Origin: Fasciolopsis buskii
Taxonomy: Eukaryota; Platyhelminthes; Trematoda; Plagiorchiida; Fasciolidae
Reading direction: 5' to 3'
Assembly: GCA_008360955.1 (NCBI GenBank)
Contig: LUCM01007423.1
Span: 1 to 64,000, forward strand
DNA: 64,000 nucleotides
Below are positions 32,401-41,842 of this stretch, piece after piece; positions within the stretch are counted from its first letter, which is position 1, and every line of letters starts with the position of its first letter. The notes below the pieces were generated by a model. The model was given only the letters and a program-made list of their open reading frames with translations. It ran no database searches and had not been told where the DNA came from. The position numbers and the translations under genes were made by a program.

Positions 32401-34700
32401 GGTCTTGAGTCAGTCAGTGTGCCACCTTGCTTACGCTCGGCTTCCGTGAACCACTATACCTAACCAGTCGGTAACGTTGCGAACATTCCCGATGACCGCA
32501 GCGTAGCCATTCCTCCACATTCCTCTGCTCACCCAAGGTGGCGATCATTTCTGTGGCTCCCAGTCAGCCGACGTCTCAATGATTTACGGGTCCCCACTGT
32601 ATGTCGCGTCGGAAAGAACGGATCTGCAGGCACCCAACAGAGAAACTGATGTCATAGGTATCTGTTGTTTCCTAGATTTTCATGATCTAAACTGCAGATT
32701 TTGCAAGCTATCAGTTGGTTTATATTTGACAGATTGAAATTCTAATCCTAGGAAAACAGTTTTTGTGTGACACTAAGGGGATCGTAAGGTTCCAGGTGTA
32801 AACTGCGTAAACGAACATCACATACGTATTATGTGAGTTTGGTGCTTATGAATGATGAATGCAAAGATCAGAAGTTGCAGAAAGCCGTAGTGCGCTAAAT
32901 TCACTGTGGCTGGGTACTTGCGATGGTTGGAAACGGAGTTCAGTGCCGCAATCGCTGGTGTTCCTGCATTCTAAACCTTTTTTCTTCTGTAGTTCTTCAA
33001 TCCGCTATTTCACAGCCGATCTTTCACTGCTCATCGTTTTTTTCTCCTTGACTAGGTGTTGCTGCAAGGTAGCAACCACAACCAGAGCACATTGGTGCAA
33101 GGTTAGTAGTTATAGCAACTGAAAGTAACAGTTTGGGCGCCACCAGCCGCGGTGCTGCGTAGCCTTAGTGTGATAACAATGTAAACTTTTCATCTATTTT
33201 CCAACTTCAAAGCCCGTCCGTACGCCCGCCCTCCCAAGAATCGACTTAAGACAAACGCATTTCGTGTTTCGAAGCACAGCGTTCGGAAATGTTACGGCAC
33301 AGAAGCCAAAGACATTTAATTGTTTGGCGTTGTCTGAATTATTCTGCTGCATTTTTATTTGGCTGGAATCAGGATTTCTTTAATATCACATTGTATGTTT
33401 TTCACAAGCTAAGAGGAATGATACTCGCACACACAAGTATAATTCAATAATTTTCGCCTAGGTTATGCACAGCTGTCAGCCAGGGTCAGACTACCAAGCT
33501 AAGTCTAAAGTACTCAGGCTATCTTGATGTTTCATCAGCTGACGGTGATGTTCTCCGGTTGCCATTGGTTCTGCATATGCTAGCAATCCACAGTTATCTA
33601 TAACGTAAGTAAACTCGGATCTCCTTAAAATGCTGCACGCTTCGCCGCTTATATTAGCGATCCTGCCTTCTCTAGACTGATCTGCGTCTGGAAATTTGTT
33701 TGCTTAAGTTAAAGTGTTGTGACAGAGCACTGGAAAAGCGCAACTAAGCTACGTCTTGGACGTTTGATTTCATATCAGCTTGCTTTTGACTGGAATTGAC
33801 TTTCCAGACTAAGGGGTCGTGTAAGTGCATTTTGGGGAGCGAAACTATCCGTGGTAGACAGCGTAAGTAGAATATTTCTATCCAGATAAAGGGATTTTTT
33901 GATTCTGTGAAATTGTTTGACGTGGCTTGGGTTTTTTGATTAGCTGGTGGTGTTTATCGTGCGTAACTTCACTGTTATGTGTGGCTTAGGTTATAGTGTC
34001 TGCAAAACTAACCGGGTCAGTCGAGGTGGTCAAATAACCGTTAAGCTGTGCCTGTAACTATTCATTACTTGCGCACAGATACATTTATAAGTTCAAAAAA
34101 GTGTATGCTGTTTTTGTGTACTTCTGAATAAACACATGGTTGTTTTTATGGTTGTCTTGAATCTTGTTGTACGATGCACCCTTTTCGCCATCAGTGCGCC
34201 CCAGTACGGTGCACCATTCATCCGGTTACTACCAGCTCTTTCTGTTTCCGTAGTCTTATTGAAATTTTTTTAAATTCTCGTTTCTTCTGATGATCAAGGT
34301 TGCCCTTGATGTCACCCAAGTACATTATCGATTTTATAAACGATAGTTCTAGACAAGTTACCGTATTCATCCTACAACTTCAAACTTCTTGCATTTCACA
34401 CCGATGGCCCAAAATCACATCTCCACTGGTGTTTTTTCGGTCTGATTTGCCTTGTTTACCGCTCGCATTAACTGCGCTCGGATCCGGTTAATCTTAACCA
34501 TCAGATGTTTTCCCTCTCCTCTCGTTCCCGGACCGCTGCCAATTCGAACGAGTAGATTCGGTTTCGGGTTGCCCACCTCGCGAGCTTACGCGCGGTTTCT
34601 GGGTGGTGATGTACAGTTGTACACAATTCGTCCAATCGGTACCGATTGTTATCTGCGGTTGAGACACATCGATGGGAAAGCAAACTCTTTTCGAATCTGA
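14283..34700 (+). CDS. BCKDK: Branched-chain alpha-ketoacid dehydrogenase kinase, nine coding exons
   Basis: This mitochondrial protein kinase phosphorylates and inhibits the E1-alpha subunit of the branched-chain alpha-ketoacid dehydrogenase complex, restraining breakdown of Leu, Ile and Val. Exons: 14283-14474, 14532-14600, 14648-14758, 14817-14984, 15801-15899, 20740-20813, 26078-26245, 31760-32191, 34556-34700. All junctions are GT-AG with matching phases. The protein is 485 residues; human is about 412. Visible features are a basic, hydrophobic N-terminus suited to mitochondrial import, '[12 protein letters not shown]', '[14 protein letters not shown]' (which separates BCKDK from PDKs), and the GHKL ATP site: N box ELLKNA (287-292), G1 DHGGG (327-331), G2 GFGFG (438-442), and GTD (466-468). 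The C-terminus LRHIDG..SFRI is conserved. The lid between G1 and G2 is about 60 residues longer than in human. Introns grow from about 50 bp to over 5 kb and are full of LINE debris. Confidence 0.92.
14532..14600 (+). CDS. BCKDK: BCKDK exon 2
   Basis: Codes for residues 65-87 ([20 protein letters not shown] and on), matching the human 'VRLTPTMMLYAGRS' region. The preceding intron is 57 bp. The donor is GTACGT. Confidence 0.85.
14648..14758 (+). CDS. BCKDK: BCKDK exon 3
   Basis: Codes for residues 88-124 with the highly conserved '[17 protein letters not shown]' and 'LPFIIGCHP' blocks. The preceding intron is 47 bp, with acceptor ttttag. Confidence 0.9.
14817..14984 (+). CDS. BCKDK: BCKDK exon 4
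   Basis: Codes for residues 125-180, from '[11 protein letters not shown]' to 'FKECQSRIK', a helical-bundle segment. The preceding intron is 58 bp. The donor is GTATGT. Confidence 0.9.
14985..15800 (+). other. BCKDK intron 4
   Basis: An 816-bp intron. It holds a (TA)n tract at about 15712-15738 and no other recognised feature. Confidence 0.8.
15712..15738. repeat. (TA)n microsatellite
   Basis: A run of TA dinucleotides in BCKDK intron 4, about 60 bp before exon 5. Confidence 0.9.
15801..15899 (+). CDS. BCKDK: BCKDK exon 5
   Basis: Codes for residues 181-213. It contains '[15 protein letters not shown]' and 'HHLAL', almost identical to the human kinase. The acceptor is ttttcag and the donor GTGAGT. 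A (TA)n tract lies in the intron just before it. Confidence 0.9.
17030..17700 (-). mobile_element. RTE-like LINE endonuclease remnant
   Basis: On the minus strand, with several frameshifts and stops, I can follow the APE-type endonuclease: 'DAGDFN' with the [12 protein letters not shown] continuation at about 17545-17500, '[20 protein letters not shown]' and '[12 protein letters not shown]' at about 17500-17400, then a '[11 protein letters not shown]' block (the SDHALV region) at about 17250-17220. Several shifts show the copy is old and non-functional. Confidence 0.7.
18940..19240 (-). mobile_element. RTE-like LINE 5' region fragment
   Basis: This stretch aligns by eye with 23690-24010. Shared blocks are 'gctcatatcaacccctaa' / 'ctcagatcaacccctaa', 'gaccaggagact' and 'gattggaacttcggctt' / 'gattggatctccggctt'. 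At 23.7 kb this block lies immediately upstream of an RTE endonuclease frame. So this piece is probably the 5' region of the same decayed element whose endonuclease lies at 17.0-17.7 kb. Confidence 0.6.
20740..20813 (+). CDS. BCKDK: BCKDK exon 6
   Basis: A short exon coding for residues 214-238 ([20 protein letters not shown] and on), equivalent to human '[20 protein letters not shown]'. The acceptor is aatttag and the donor GTAAGT, ending two bases into an Arg codon. Confidence 0.85.
22329..23507 (-). pseudogene. RTE-like LINE APE endonuclease, one in-frame stop
   Basis: A single frame of about 390 codons, interrupted by one TAG at 23109-23111 where related elements have Trp (…[17 protein letters not shown]…). 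The APE endonuclease order is clear: '[15 protein letters not shown]', '[13 protein letters not shown]' (catalytic Glu), '[10 protein letters not shown]', '[12 protein letters not shown]', '[11 protein letters not shown]' (catalytic Asp/Asn), '[21 protein letters not shown]', '[22 protein letters not shown]' and 'VESDYALV'. The usual SDH near the end is SDY, so the catalytic His is lost. Related proteins are often annotated as craniofacial development protein 2. Confidence 0.85.
22329..24020 (-). mobile_element. RTE-like LINE, 5' region plus endonuclease
   Basis: An antisense insertion in BCKDK intron 6. It holds the element's 5' region (about 24020-23510), then the endonuclease frame (23507-22329). 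No RT follows, so the copy is 3'-truncated or was split. The endonuclease frame is almost intact, so this is one of the younger copies in the window. Confidence 0.8.
26078..26245 (+). CDS. BCKDK: BCKDK exon 7
   Basis: Codes for residues 238-294. It contains '[20 protein letters not shown]', which includes the N box with its ATP/Mg-binding Glu and Asn. The first half ([10 protein letters not shown] and on) diverges from human. The acceptor is tttccag. The donor is GTGAGT, with a split Arg codon. Confidence 0.85.
26690..27100 (+). mobile_element. RTE-like LINE, post-palm fragment
   Basis: The plus strand gives '[20 protein letters not shown]' followed by '[16 protein letters not shown]' and, after stops, 'RVLDREIR'-like sequence. 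This is the same block as in 7203-7433 (RRPDIRLS, VRSVLLYGSETW). It has many substitutions and stops. Confidence 0.7.
27285..27495. repeat. Near-perfect 210-bp palindrome (foldback)
   Basis: The left arm 27285-27384 and right arm 27394-27495 are reverse complements. The only visible mismatch is a short patch: 'cagcgttgttagtagg' against 'cacggcgctgttggtagg' when read the same way. The centre is 9 bases. Each arm has an internal hairpin, ACTACC-tac-GGTAGT, flanked by CGAAACGTTGG. That flank resembles a motif found at the ends of Penelope-like elements. A foldback structure or an inverted terminal-repeat junction would explain it. Confidence 0.9.
31760..32191 (+). CDS. BCKDK: BCKDK exon 8 with long ATP-lid insert
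   Basis: Codes for residues 294-438. It begins with 'RATIEYHS', then '[11 protein letters not shown]' (G1 box), then 'VWEYHMSTP'. About 90 residues follow, rich in Pro, Ser, Gln and acidic residues, before the exon ends in 'IHG'. The human lid at this place is about 30 residues. The whole exon is open in one frame and both splice phases fit. Confidence 0.9.
32192..34555 (+). other. BCKDK intron 8
   Basis: A 2.4-kb intron. It contains an RTE linker fragment at 32280-32670 (-). The rest is unassigned. Confidence 0.75.
32280..32670 (-). mobile_element. RTE-like LINE, endonuclease-RT linker fragment
   Basis: It aligns by eye with 8400-8760. Shared plus-strand blocks are 'cttgtaggcacaagtggga' / 'cttgtaggcataagtggaa', 'gcttacgctcggcttcc', and 'gacgtctcaatgatttacgg' / 'gacgtctcacggatctagg'. 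It therefore represents the linker between endonuclease and RT of the same LINE family on the minus strand. Confidence 0.65.
34556..34700 (+). CDS. BCKDK: BCKDK exon 9 and stop
   Basis: Codes for residues 438-485, from [18 protein letters not shown] (G2 box) through '[15 protein letters not shown]' to the terminal SFRI and a TGA stop at 34698-34700. The acceptor is gagtag, preceded by a pyrimidine-poor stretch. It was chosen because it restores the exact HGFGFG motif. Confidence 0.9.
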
Positions 34701-35644
34701 TCCGACAGTTGGACGTCAGCCGGGCAATTTGTCATCCCTATATGTAATAATCTGGCTTTGATACAAATCTTTTATCTAAAGCCACCGGCCTGCTGTTCAT
34801 CCGGACGTGTCCATCCTCCTTCCCCACACATTGAACTCGTTTGAAGGTGTTTTTTTCTCCCTTCCTCAATCACATTGTACATAGTCCTCCCACTCGCTCT
34901 TCTACTCATTCCTGCCTTGTTTGCCTCTTTGCTCTGTGCCTTTTCACGATCGGTATCAGTTTGTTTTTCTATTTATCCTCTGAGTTGCTCTTGCCCTTGT
35001 ACCTTGTCGGGAAAAGCCAAATCTGTTCAGGTATTGCCCGTTCTTTTCCACCACGGGATTTTCTTCGTCGCATTTTTTATTAGCCATTCGTTCTTCGTCA
35101 CATGGTAATTGAATCACGTTTTATAACGAAAACCGAACCTTGGAACATTTACTGACTATTTGGCCTGCTATAACAACTTCATCACAGGACTTACTCGCAA
35201 AAGCATGCACGTAAATAAACTTAGATCGATATATTTTACCCAAAGTCCTCTTTCACTTCACTTTTATCACTGCGGTTTCTTTTGTGGAAATGTCTTTTGT
35301 TTTGTTACCAGTCTATCGAGCAGTATTGTTGCATTAGCATATTATTTCCTGTCTTATTTCTTCAAACTTCGAGCAGATAGGATAGGATACTGCATGCATG
35401 TGTATCATATACGATATAGTCATAAATGGTAAGCATGAAATGCTAACCGAGGACCAAATTACTCCGTTGGAAGGTGTTCAAATTAGTACTTCTCGCCCAA
35501 CGGAGAATTTGTGCCTTATTTTATGAAGCGCTTCGGAATTACCAATCATTTACCAGGCTGGTTGGGAGCACGTTTGGAACGGGTTGGATAGAATACACTA
35601 TTCTTCACGCATGAAAGCAGTGGAAAGTGTATGCCGCATAGCCT
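34701..35644. other. BCKDK 3' flank
   Basis: Probably 3' UTR followed by intergenic DNA. It is pyrimidine-rich (34840-35110) and holds no recognised gene. Confidence 0.45.
35214..35219 (+). terminator. Candidate polyadenylation signal for BCKDK
   Basis: An AATAAA about 515 bp after the BCKDK stop codon is the first canonical one I noticed downstream. No transcript evidence is available. Confidence 0.25.
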
Positions 35645-35830
35645 CTAGGGCCCGTCGCACTGGAAGGAAACCGGCAAGCATGACCCTGAAATCGAGGTGA
35701 TGTAGAACGGATCTGGTACGGTTGCGAGATGGACGATGGCAAATTGTGATCTACCTCCAAAGTTATCGGTGGACGTACTATTCCAACGTGTGACTTTTTT
35801 TCCTGTGAGGAACGAACCAGAAAATGTATT
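35645..35830 (-). repeat. tRNA-derived SINE, body
   Basis: On the minus strand it has the family body: 'ggaggtagatcacaatttgc', 'catcacctcgatttcagg', 'gtcatgcttgccggtttcc'. The tRNA-like head is not evident, so it is 5'-truncated. Confidence 0.5.
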
Positions 35831-38416
35831 GCAAAACATTTACGGCCATTGTTCTTCTTCCCTCTCGTGCACCTTCCCAGTGATATACTAACCCATTAGA
35901 AACACTCGCGGTCAATTTGCATTACTCTACCCGCCGTCCGGAGTTAAAGGGTTCGTGGCGTACCTTACTCTTTTGCGACCACGGTTGATATCTAGTCAGA
36001 GTGTATTTCATCTGAGTTTATTTTGAACACGATCCAACGTGCACCAGTTGTTGTACTCACCGGACATTGATGTTCGGATCATTTCATTTCAGAGTCTCTT
36101 AGACACTTGCAGTCTGGTTTGCAGTAGAACGTGCGGGCTGTCAATATATATATATATATATATATATATAATGCGTGCATGTCGCATACTGTCGAAACCA
36201 CGGCGAAAAAATGAAAATAATGCTAAAGCTAAAACGAAAATGAAACCCACGTGCAGAATTCATCAAGCATGATTGCTCTTGCAGATTTTCCCTTCTATCG
36301 TCGTCATCCATGGCTTCTTTGTGTGTCATTGTTACTACTCGGTTCCCCAAACTAGAGTAGACTTGTTTACTTGATGGAGCCGATCTAAGTTTCGTACAGC
36401 CTAGTGTGATCTGCAAGGTGGCAGAAATGTTCCGGACGAGCCAATACCCGGTTGAGCGGTTCATGTGCCTCTTTTCGAGTCAGTGGCACACAACAAAGAA
36501 AAATGGCCTCATTTAGGTGGCGGGCCATATTCACCATGTCACAATACACTCAGTGAAGTTGTGGTATTTTTTTTAGAAAGAAGGCTTACTAAGCGAAAAC
36601 ATTACATCCTCGAAACTGCCGCTGCTCGTCCCCAATCGCTTATTCAGTGGGTCTGGATCCATTTTATTCACGGCGGACGACCAGTGTTCATGACCGTTCT
36701 CTTATTTGAAATCCAGAAGAGGGTTCGGTTGCACACACCTCTTCCGTAAATTTCGACCTGGATCTCTGTCTAATTGTACATCTCTACTTTATGCCTTGTA
36801 AATTCTGTCGACAGTTTCTCCCCTTATTTCAGCTAACTAATCCCTGATTCTTGCCTCCTCCCACGATGATACCCCGTGGGTCATTGTTCCATCACTTAAA
36901 AGTAAATCGCTGGATGATGTCGTCGGGGTCTGAGCACCACATGGCCAGCCTTTTCGGAGCACATTTTCAATGAAGCGAAAGTGCTCGTTATCCGGTTGGT
37001 GGAATGCACGAATATTTCACAGAACCTATTGCTGTAAGCGGTAATGTTTTCCGCCAGTGGCATACGACATTCAACTGTGATATTTGTTGCAAATCGCCAG
37101 AACTAAGTAAATAAGGTGCTCTTGACGGCATCTCGTGCTGTTTTTGATTGGCTGAAAGCCATTTTCTTTTGTATTCAAACGGCCTAGGTTGACCCTTACC
37201 ACAGTCAATCAAACTTGACGGTGGCTGATGAAATCCACACTCCGTTATTCGACAAACTGCAGTACTTCTGGGAGAGGATCTCAATCAGTCCAGGGCTTCG
37301 GCGATGACATCAATATTCGCACACAGAGCATCCAGTCGTTCGCGATCTATGATGACTCTGTTATAGCCCCCAGACGAAGACCGAACAAAAAAACTACAAA
37401 TGAGAGGAGAATTACCACTGATGGACGTAGGCATTATACCAGTAAATAAGCATTTTGTGATGTGAGGCCGTTTATCTTGCAGTAAATATTGGTAATGGTC
37501 TACGTAGATTTCATGCACCCGAGTTCAGGCGGACTGAGGTGCCAGTCTTAACCGAGTCGAGTTTTAACTGCGGTCATGTATGTTATATACTGGACAACCC
37601 CCCACTTTAGTGAAGTTTTGCACAATCTTGGTAAGATGAGATACCTTGTTCCCTTACATCCATGTTCGGCTAATTCTCTTAATTAGTTTGATCATGAATG
37701 TTTGGATTAATCTGTGACTCTTTTCCAGTTCCTATGATCTATTTTTCTTGAGTATTTGGTAGCATCGTTCTGCCTGGAGCCCCTGTTTGTTATCGGATTT
37801 AACCGTTTGGAGCCTCATCCTGTGCGTTATGGTTGTCAGCACGCTCGTAGGTTAGCATAGGTTACATTTTTTGTACAACTAATTTTGTCTACAATTATTG
37901 AGTAAGGAGAGTAGCAGCTGCTTAAATTCCTTTGGCGAAATTGCATTACCCATTAATCAAGTCAGGCACATGAGCAGCTTTTACACGAGCACTTTTAAAA
38001 TCGTAGGGCGGCTAACATTACAGTGTAGGCAGTAGACCCAAGGCACACCTGATTACGGAAGAGGCTGTCGTTCTTTCATCCTATCGTTCTCCGATAATTA
38101 ACGTGTCGATCTCTTCCCGTCATCGCAAATCAGTTCGGATGTCCACAGGATACCTCATCGTTGTCTGTGCTTTGGTCAGTACATATGCACACGAGAAAAG
38201 CGCATCTGCATGCTAACCCAAGCTCCCCACAACATTTTTCCATTATCTCAAAGTTTCATCCACCGATACTAACTGTTGCATTTGAGTTAAACTCAGATTT
38301 ACTTTCAGATGTAACCATTTCGGAATCAACGGTTACACCTTGTAATCAGCGTCTGGTTAATGGAAAGTAGGATCTGCACCGTTGTAAGCTTTGTAATTTA
38401 GATTATAGATTCCAGG
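35831..38416. other. Intergenic, unassigned
   Basis: A (TA)n tract lies at 36142-36170. On the minus strand one frame runs from 37518 to 36988 with a single TGA at 37285-37287. Its product shows no domain I recognise. A frame at 36465-36749 (+) is also unassigned. Confidence 0.4.
36142..36170. repeat. (TA)n microsatellite
   Basis: A run of about fourteen TA dinucleotides. Confidence 0.9.
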
Positions 38417-39106
38417 TTATGCATACACTTTACTAGGTACGGCAGGGCGAAGCAGTTGGGTATACTGAGGTTCAGTTTGGGCAACATTGACCGTCGTCAT
38501 TTCCGCGAATTTCGATTTGTCATTCAGAGTGGCTTCCATTTTTGTTACGTATTCAGACTTGTTAAAGTGAACTATGCCCATCCCCCTGTCTGGTTTTGGT
38601 AACATTATGTTCTGGCTTCAATAACCCATTCGTTCTATATCTAGCAAGTGTTCACCAAAGTTGATTTAAATGTTTGCATTTTCATTTTGTGATGAAGGGG
38701 GTAAGCTCGACAATTGAGGAGAAAATTCTCAGATCCAACTTCTAAGTCCAGTTGTGCACTTTGGCTATTTGGACGACAAAATTTTGGCCCTAGGGATAAA
38801 TCTTCTAACAATGCCTCGTCTAAGTCGAAGTCTGACGTTGCGAACAAATCGATCGGAGTTCTGAGGAAACTCACTCGATGGTTTTGTTCCTTCCAATCGT
38901 TTCATCAACACTTGGCGCTTTTGGCTCACCTGTTTATGCACAATGGATTGAATATTTTCCTCGGAAAATTGTTTTTCTTCCTTATTCAATTGGTTGATCA
39001 CATGAGTCGATGTCACAAATGTTCGTACTAATTCCGCAATATGATTGGACATGGTATCACGTACGTTAAGAGTTTGTCTAAAAGTCATTCGCCGAACAAA
39101 CAACAA
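38417..39106 (-). mobile_element. Penelope-like element, N-terminal RT fragment
   Basis: Three minus-strand frames read in order give the N-terminal part of a Penelope-like protein. 39106-38880 encodes 'NQLNKEEKQFSEENIQSI' and a basic helical stretch. 38874-38641 encodes 'DEALLEDLSLGPKFCRP' followed by 'LDLEVGSENFL', the typical 'L.LGPKFC…VEFEN' block. 38605-38417 encodes 'LPKPDRGMGIVHFNKSEYV' and 'LNDKSKF', the 'TKPDKGxGVV' block at the start of the RT. Two frameshifts separate the pieces. The RT palm and the endonuclease are absent. Confidence 0.75.
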
Positions 39107-40394
39107 AGAGAATGTTCTACGAACAGAAATTAACTGACGAGAAAAACGATTGGAGAATGTGATGTTTATCTCGTCTTACCAGAACAAGTGATCGAGGCAG
39201 TAAGTCAAACCCATCGAATTCAGTCAACCACCAAAGAGTGAACGTTCAACCGAACCACCAGTAAGACTAGTTTGAGTCAGACCTGGTCATCTGGGCAATT
39301 ACGTTTACTTTGATGTCGGTCGGTTAGTCGGTTTGTCGGCAACAGATGGTTTTAAAAGTGATAAGAACCTATGTGAGTGATCAAATCGTATTTGACCATT
39401 GATAATTTTTAACGCCAAATAAGTCATTTATGGTATTGTTTGTTCGACCGCGAATGTTGTGATCGCCGCGAGATCGACACCTATGACGTGAAATGGATCC
39501 GTAGTTTTTATTGTGTTCAGTTAGAAAAATTTGATAATTACTCTAATTAACAGGCTGTAAAATACCGCGTTCTTTACGCATGAAATGTTGCCGGTAGTGT
39601 TTGAACTACGAGTAGCAGAATCGGGACTTAACAGGCGAAGCAGCAGGATGTAGTCTTTGAGAATTTTCTGGTCTATTACGAAATGTTGATTCATCTTCTG
39701 CCGTAACATCCATACAACCCATGTCAAAAAATATCGCAAAGTTCACCGCCACCACTAATGTATAGGGTGAAGTAGCACTTCCGCTTCGTGTCTGATCATG
39801 AATTGCACCATTGTTAAAATTGTCTCAGTTTCTAACTTTAGATCTTGCTTTTTCGTATAGGACTTAGTATCTCGGTAGACGCTCCAAATTGGAATACTCA
39901 AAATGCTGTCTGTGGAAACCAGTTCTGTACCTCGCTTGCAGAGCACGTCATTCGTTTGATGCCATTACAATTATTTTTACATATTTAGCGAACAGAGCTT
40001 CATTATTGACTAAGTTTTCGTTTGTCTCGTGTTACACCCGCCATGTGGCGAACGATCGAAACCAGTCGACACTTAGGTTGGGGGTCGGTCGCTGACTGAC
40101 CTATCATTGACCAGCTGTGACCCTCTACTGGCCGCGACCCACTTCTTGAAAAATGATGTACACTGTTATTTTATTAACAAAGGAAGAAAAAGATAATGCA
40201 TAAATGAACAGCGCTAAACGACGGCGCAACCAATACTGAAGGCTGCTTCTCTTGCCATGTTGCACTTTTCCTTGGCAAGAAAGAATATTCACTGTAGGCC
40301 AGGAGCTCACTTGCAGGGCTGAGAAAAGAAAAGGATGTTGTAGTGGCCCATACAGAAATACAGTTTAGATTTAAGTAAACTCTAGTCAATCGGC
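39107..40394. other. Intergenic, nothing recognised
   Basis: Several short frames exist on both strands. None carries a domain or repeat family I recognise. Confidence 0.45.
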
Positions 40395-40757
40395 AAAAGT
40401 GACAGCACGATGCCTACCGCTCACGATCCTCTCCCCTGTCCTTCAGTGCCACCAACCAGCTGATTGACGGATCTTTTTGACCCCAAGCACGGAGACATGC
40501 GACACTTGCTCTACCTAAGTTAGCTATGAATGTTCTCATTCCACGCTGCTACGTCATCTGTTGATCTCCAGTTGACTTATTCCACTCCGTGTGAGGAACG
40601 AAAAATAGCCCACCATATGGTAGACACGCTCGCCATGCGTAACGCCTGCTCCAACCAACCACGTCGACTAAGCTCGCTTCGCTTTGGCGGAATATTTTCT
40701 GAACCGACTTCCAAAACTACATTTCAAACCTTCACATTATTCACGTGATCACTACGC
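40395..40757 (-). mobile_element. RTE-like LINE, 3' coding end
   Basis: This aligns by eye with 3830-4150 and 61010-61230. Shared plus-strand blocks are 'ccaaccagctgattgacgg', 'cacttgctctacctaag', 'catctgttgatctcc', 'gctcgccatgcgtaac' and 'ccttcacattattcac'. It encodes a decayed version of the C-terminal WLGHV/WLETL region on the minus strand. The 3' UTR and GAT tail are not evident at its low-coordinate end. Confidence 0.65.
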
Positions 40758-40780
40758 AATATATATATATATATATATGA
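40758..40780. repeat. (TA)n microsatellite
   Basis: A TA dinucleotide run directly abutting the high-coordinate edge of the RTE fragment. Confidence 0.9.
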
Positions 40781-41653
40781 ATTGATTCGCCGATAGGCAG
40801 GCAACTTTATGATCGATTATTCAGCACAATAACCACTTGAATATTGTGCATTTTCGGTGGAAAATCCGAGGATTTCACAAGGGCGAATCATAAGGCTAGG
40901 ATTTCTGGCTTAGACAAATTAAGTAATAAAACCTCGCGGGTGCACTTCCAGTTTCACTGCCGACACTGGTTTCCACGTAAGCCTCCTTCTTAGAAATAGA
41001 TAAAATGCTTAGATAAATCCACTTCGTCGAAACATGACTTGTTGGTCTTAAAGCAGTGATCATTTCTGAATAAGACTGTTTGATTATTTCCTACCGTTAC
41101 TGAAACCAATTCGACTGAAGAGTATACCGTTAATAAGCCCACAGCTTTTTAATCATACTTATCGAGAGCGAGTAGGTGTATTTGGACGGTTTACTGGATA
41201 TTTTGATATTCTAAGCTCCCGCAGTCCTAAATGGAACATCTTTATTGGTTCTTCATCCGCCCGAAATCTATCCCCTACTAAATTCGTGTCATTCAGGTTC
41301 ACTTTATCCATGTATTGTGATTCTGATGGAAACAGCGATTTTCTCCAGCTGATGAAAGATAAATACTCGGGAACAAGAAGTAACTTTTCTTTAAAGGGAA
41401 AGGTTAATCTCGCAAGATCATCAGAAAGATAAATGCACCATTAATGTTTCGTTGACTTGCAGTTCAGCTTCGCATATCTCTTAATGACATGTTGGTGCCC
41501 CTAGTCAGTTCTGAATTTAAGTGAGGGCAACCTCTGCATTCGTGTCGTCCCTGGTCAATTATGTAGGAAAGCCTTTGGATTTTGTGATTATATGCTCGGC
41601 GCATGAGTATACGGGCAGAGGCTTGCCTCGAAGCCGCTTGGGTCAACTATAAA
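40781..41653. other. Intergenic, nothing recognised
   Basis: I see no supported feature. Confidence 0.45.
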
Positions 41654-41842
41654 GGAGGAAGGGCACGGCACTCATGACCCTGGAGCTTGAAGTGGTATAG
41701 AACCACTAAAGGTCACAGTAGACCAGGTGTAGTAGCGGGCGGGATGACAACGAATTCTAATCTACCACCAAAGCGACCCACGGATCTGAAATTTGAACCT
41801 CAAACCTTTTTGGGTTGACGCTCAATCCACTTGACCACTGTC
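41654..41842 (-). repeat. tRNA-derived SINE, full-length-looking
   Basis: On the minus strand it starts with a tRNA-like head: A-box-like 'gtggtcaagtggattgagcg' and B-box-like 'gaggttcaaatttc'. The shared body follows ('ggtggtagattagaattcg', 'ctacacctggtctactgtg', 'ccacttcaagctccagg', 'gtcatgagtgccgtgccc'). It is the best preserved of four copies in this window. Confidence 0.65.

Noticed and set aside
34841..35108. Hydrophobic frames downstream of BCKDK resembling membrane proteins
   Set aside because: They come from a pyrimidine-rich stretch that encodes Phe/Leu/Ser in any frame, and two overlapping frames look alike.
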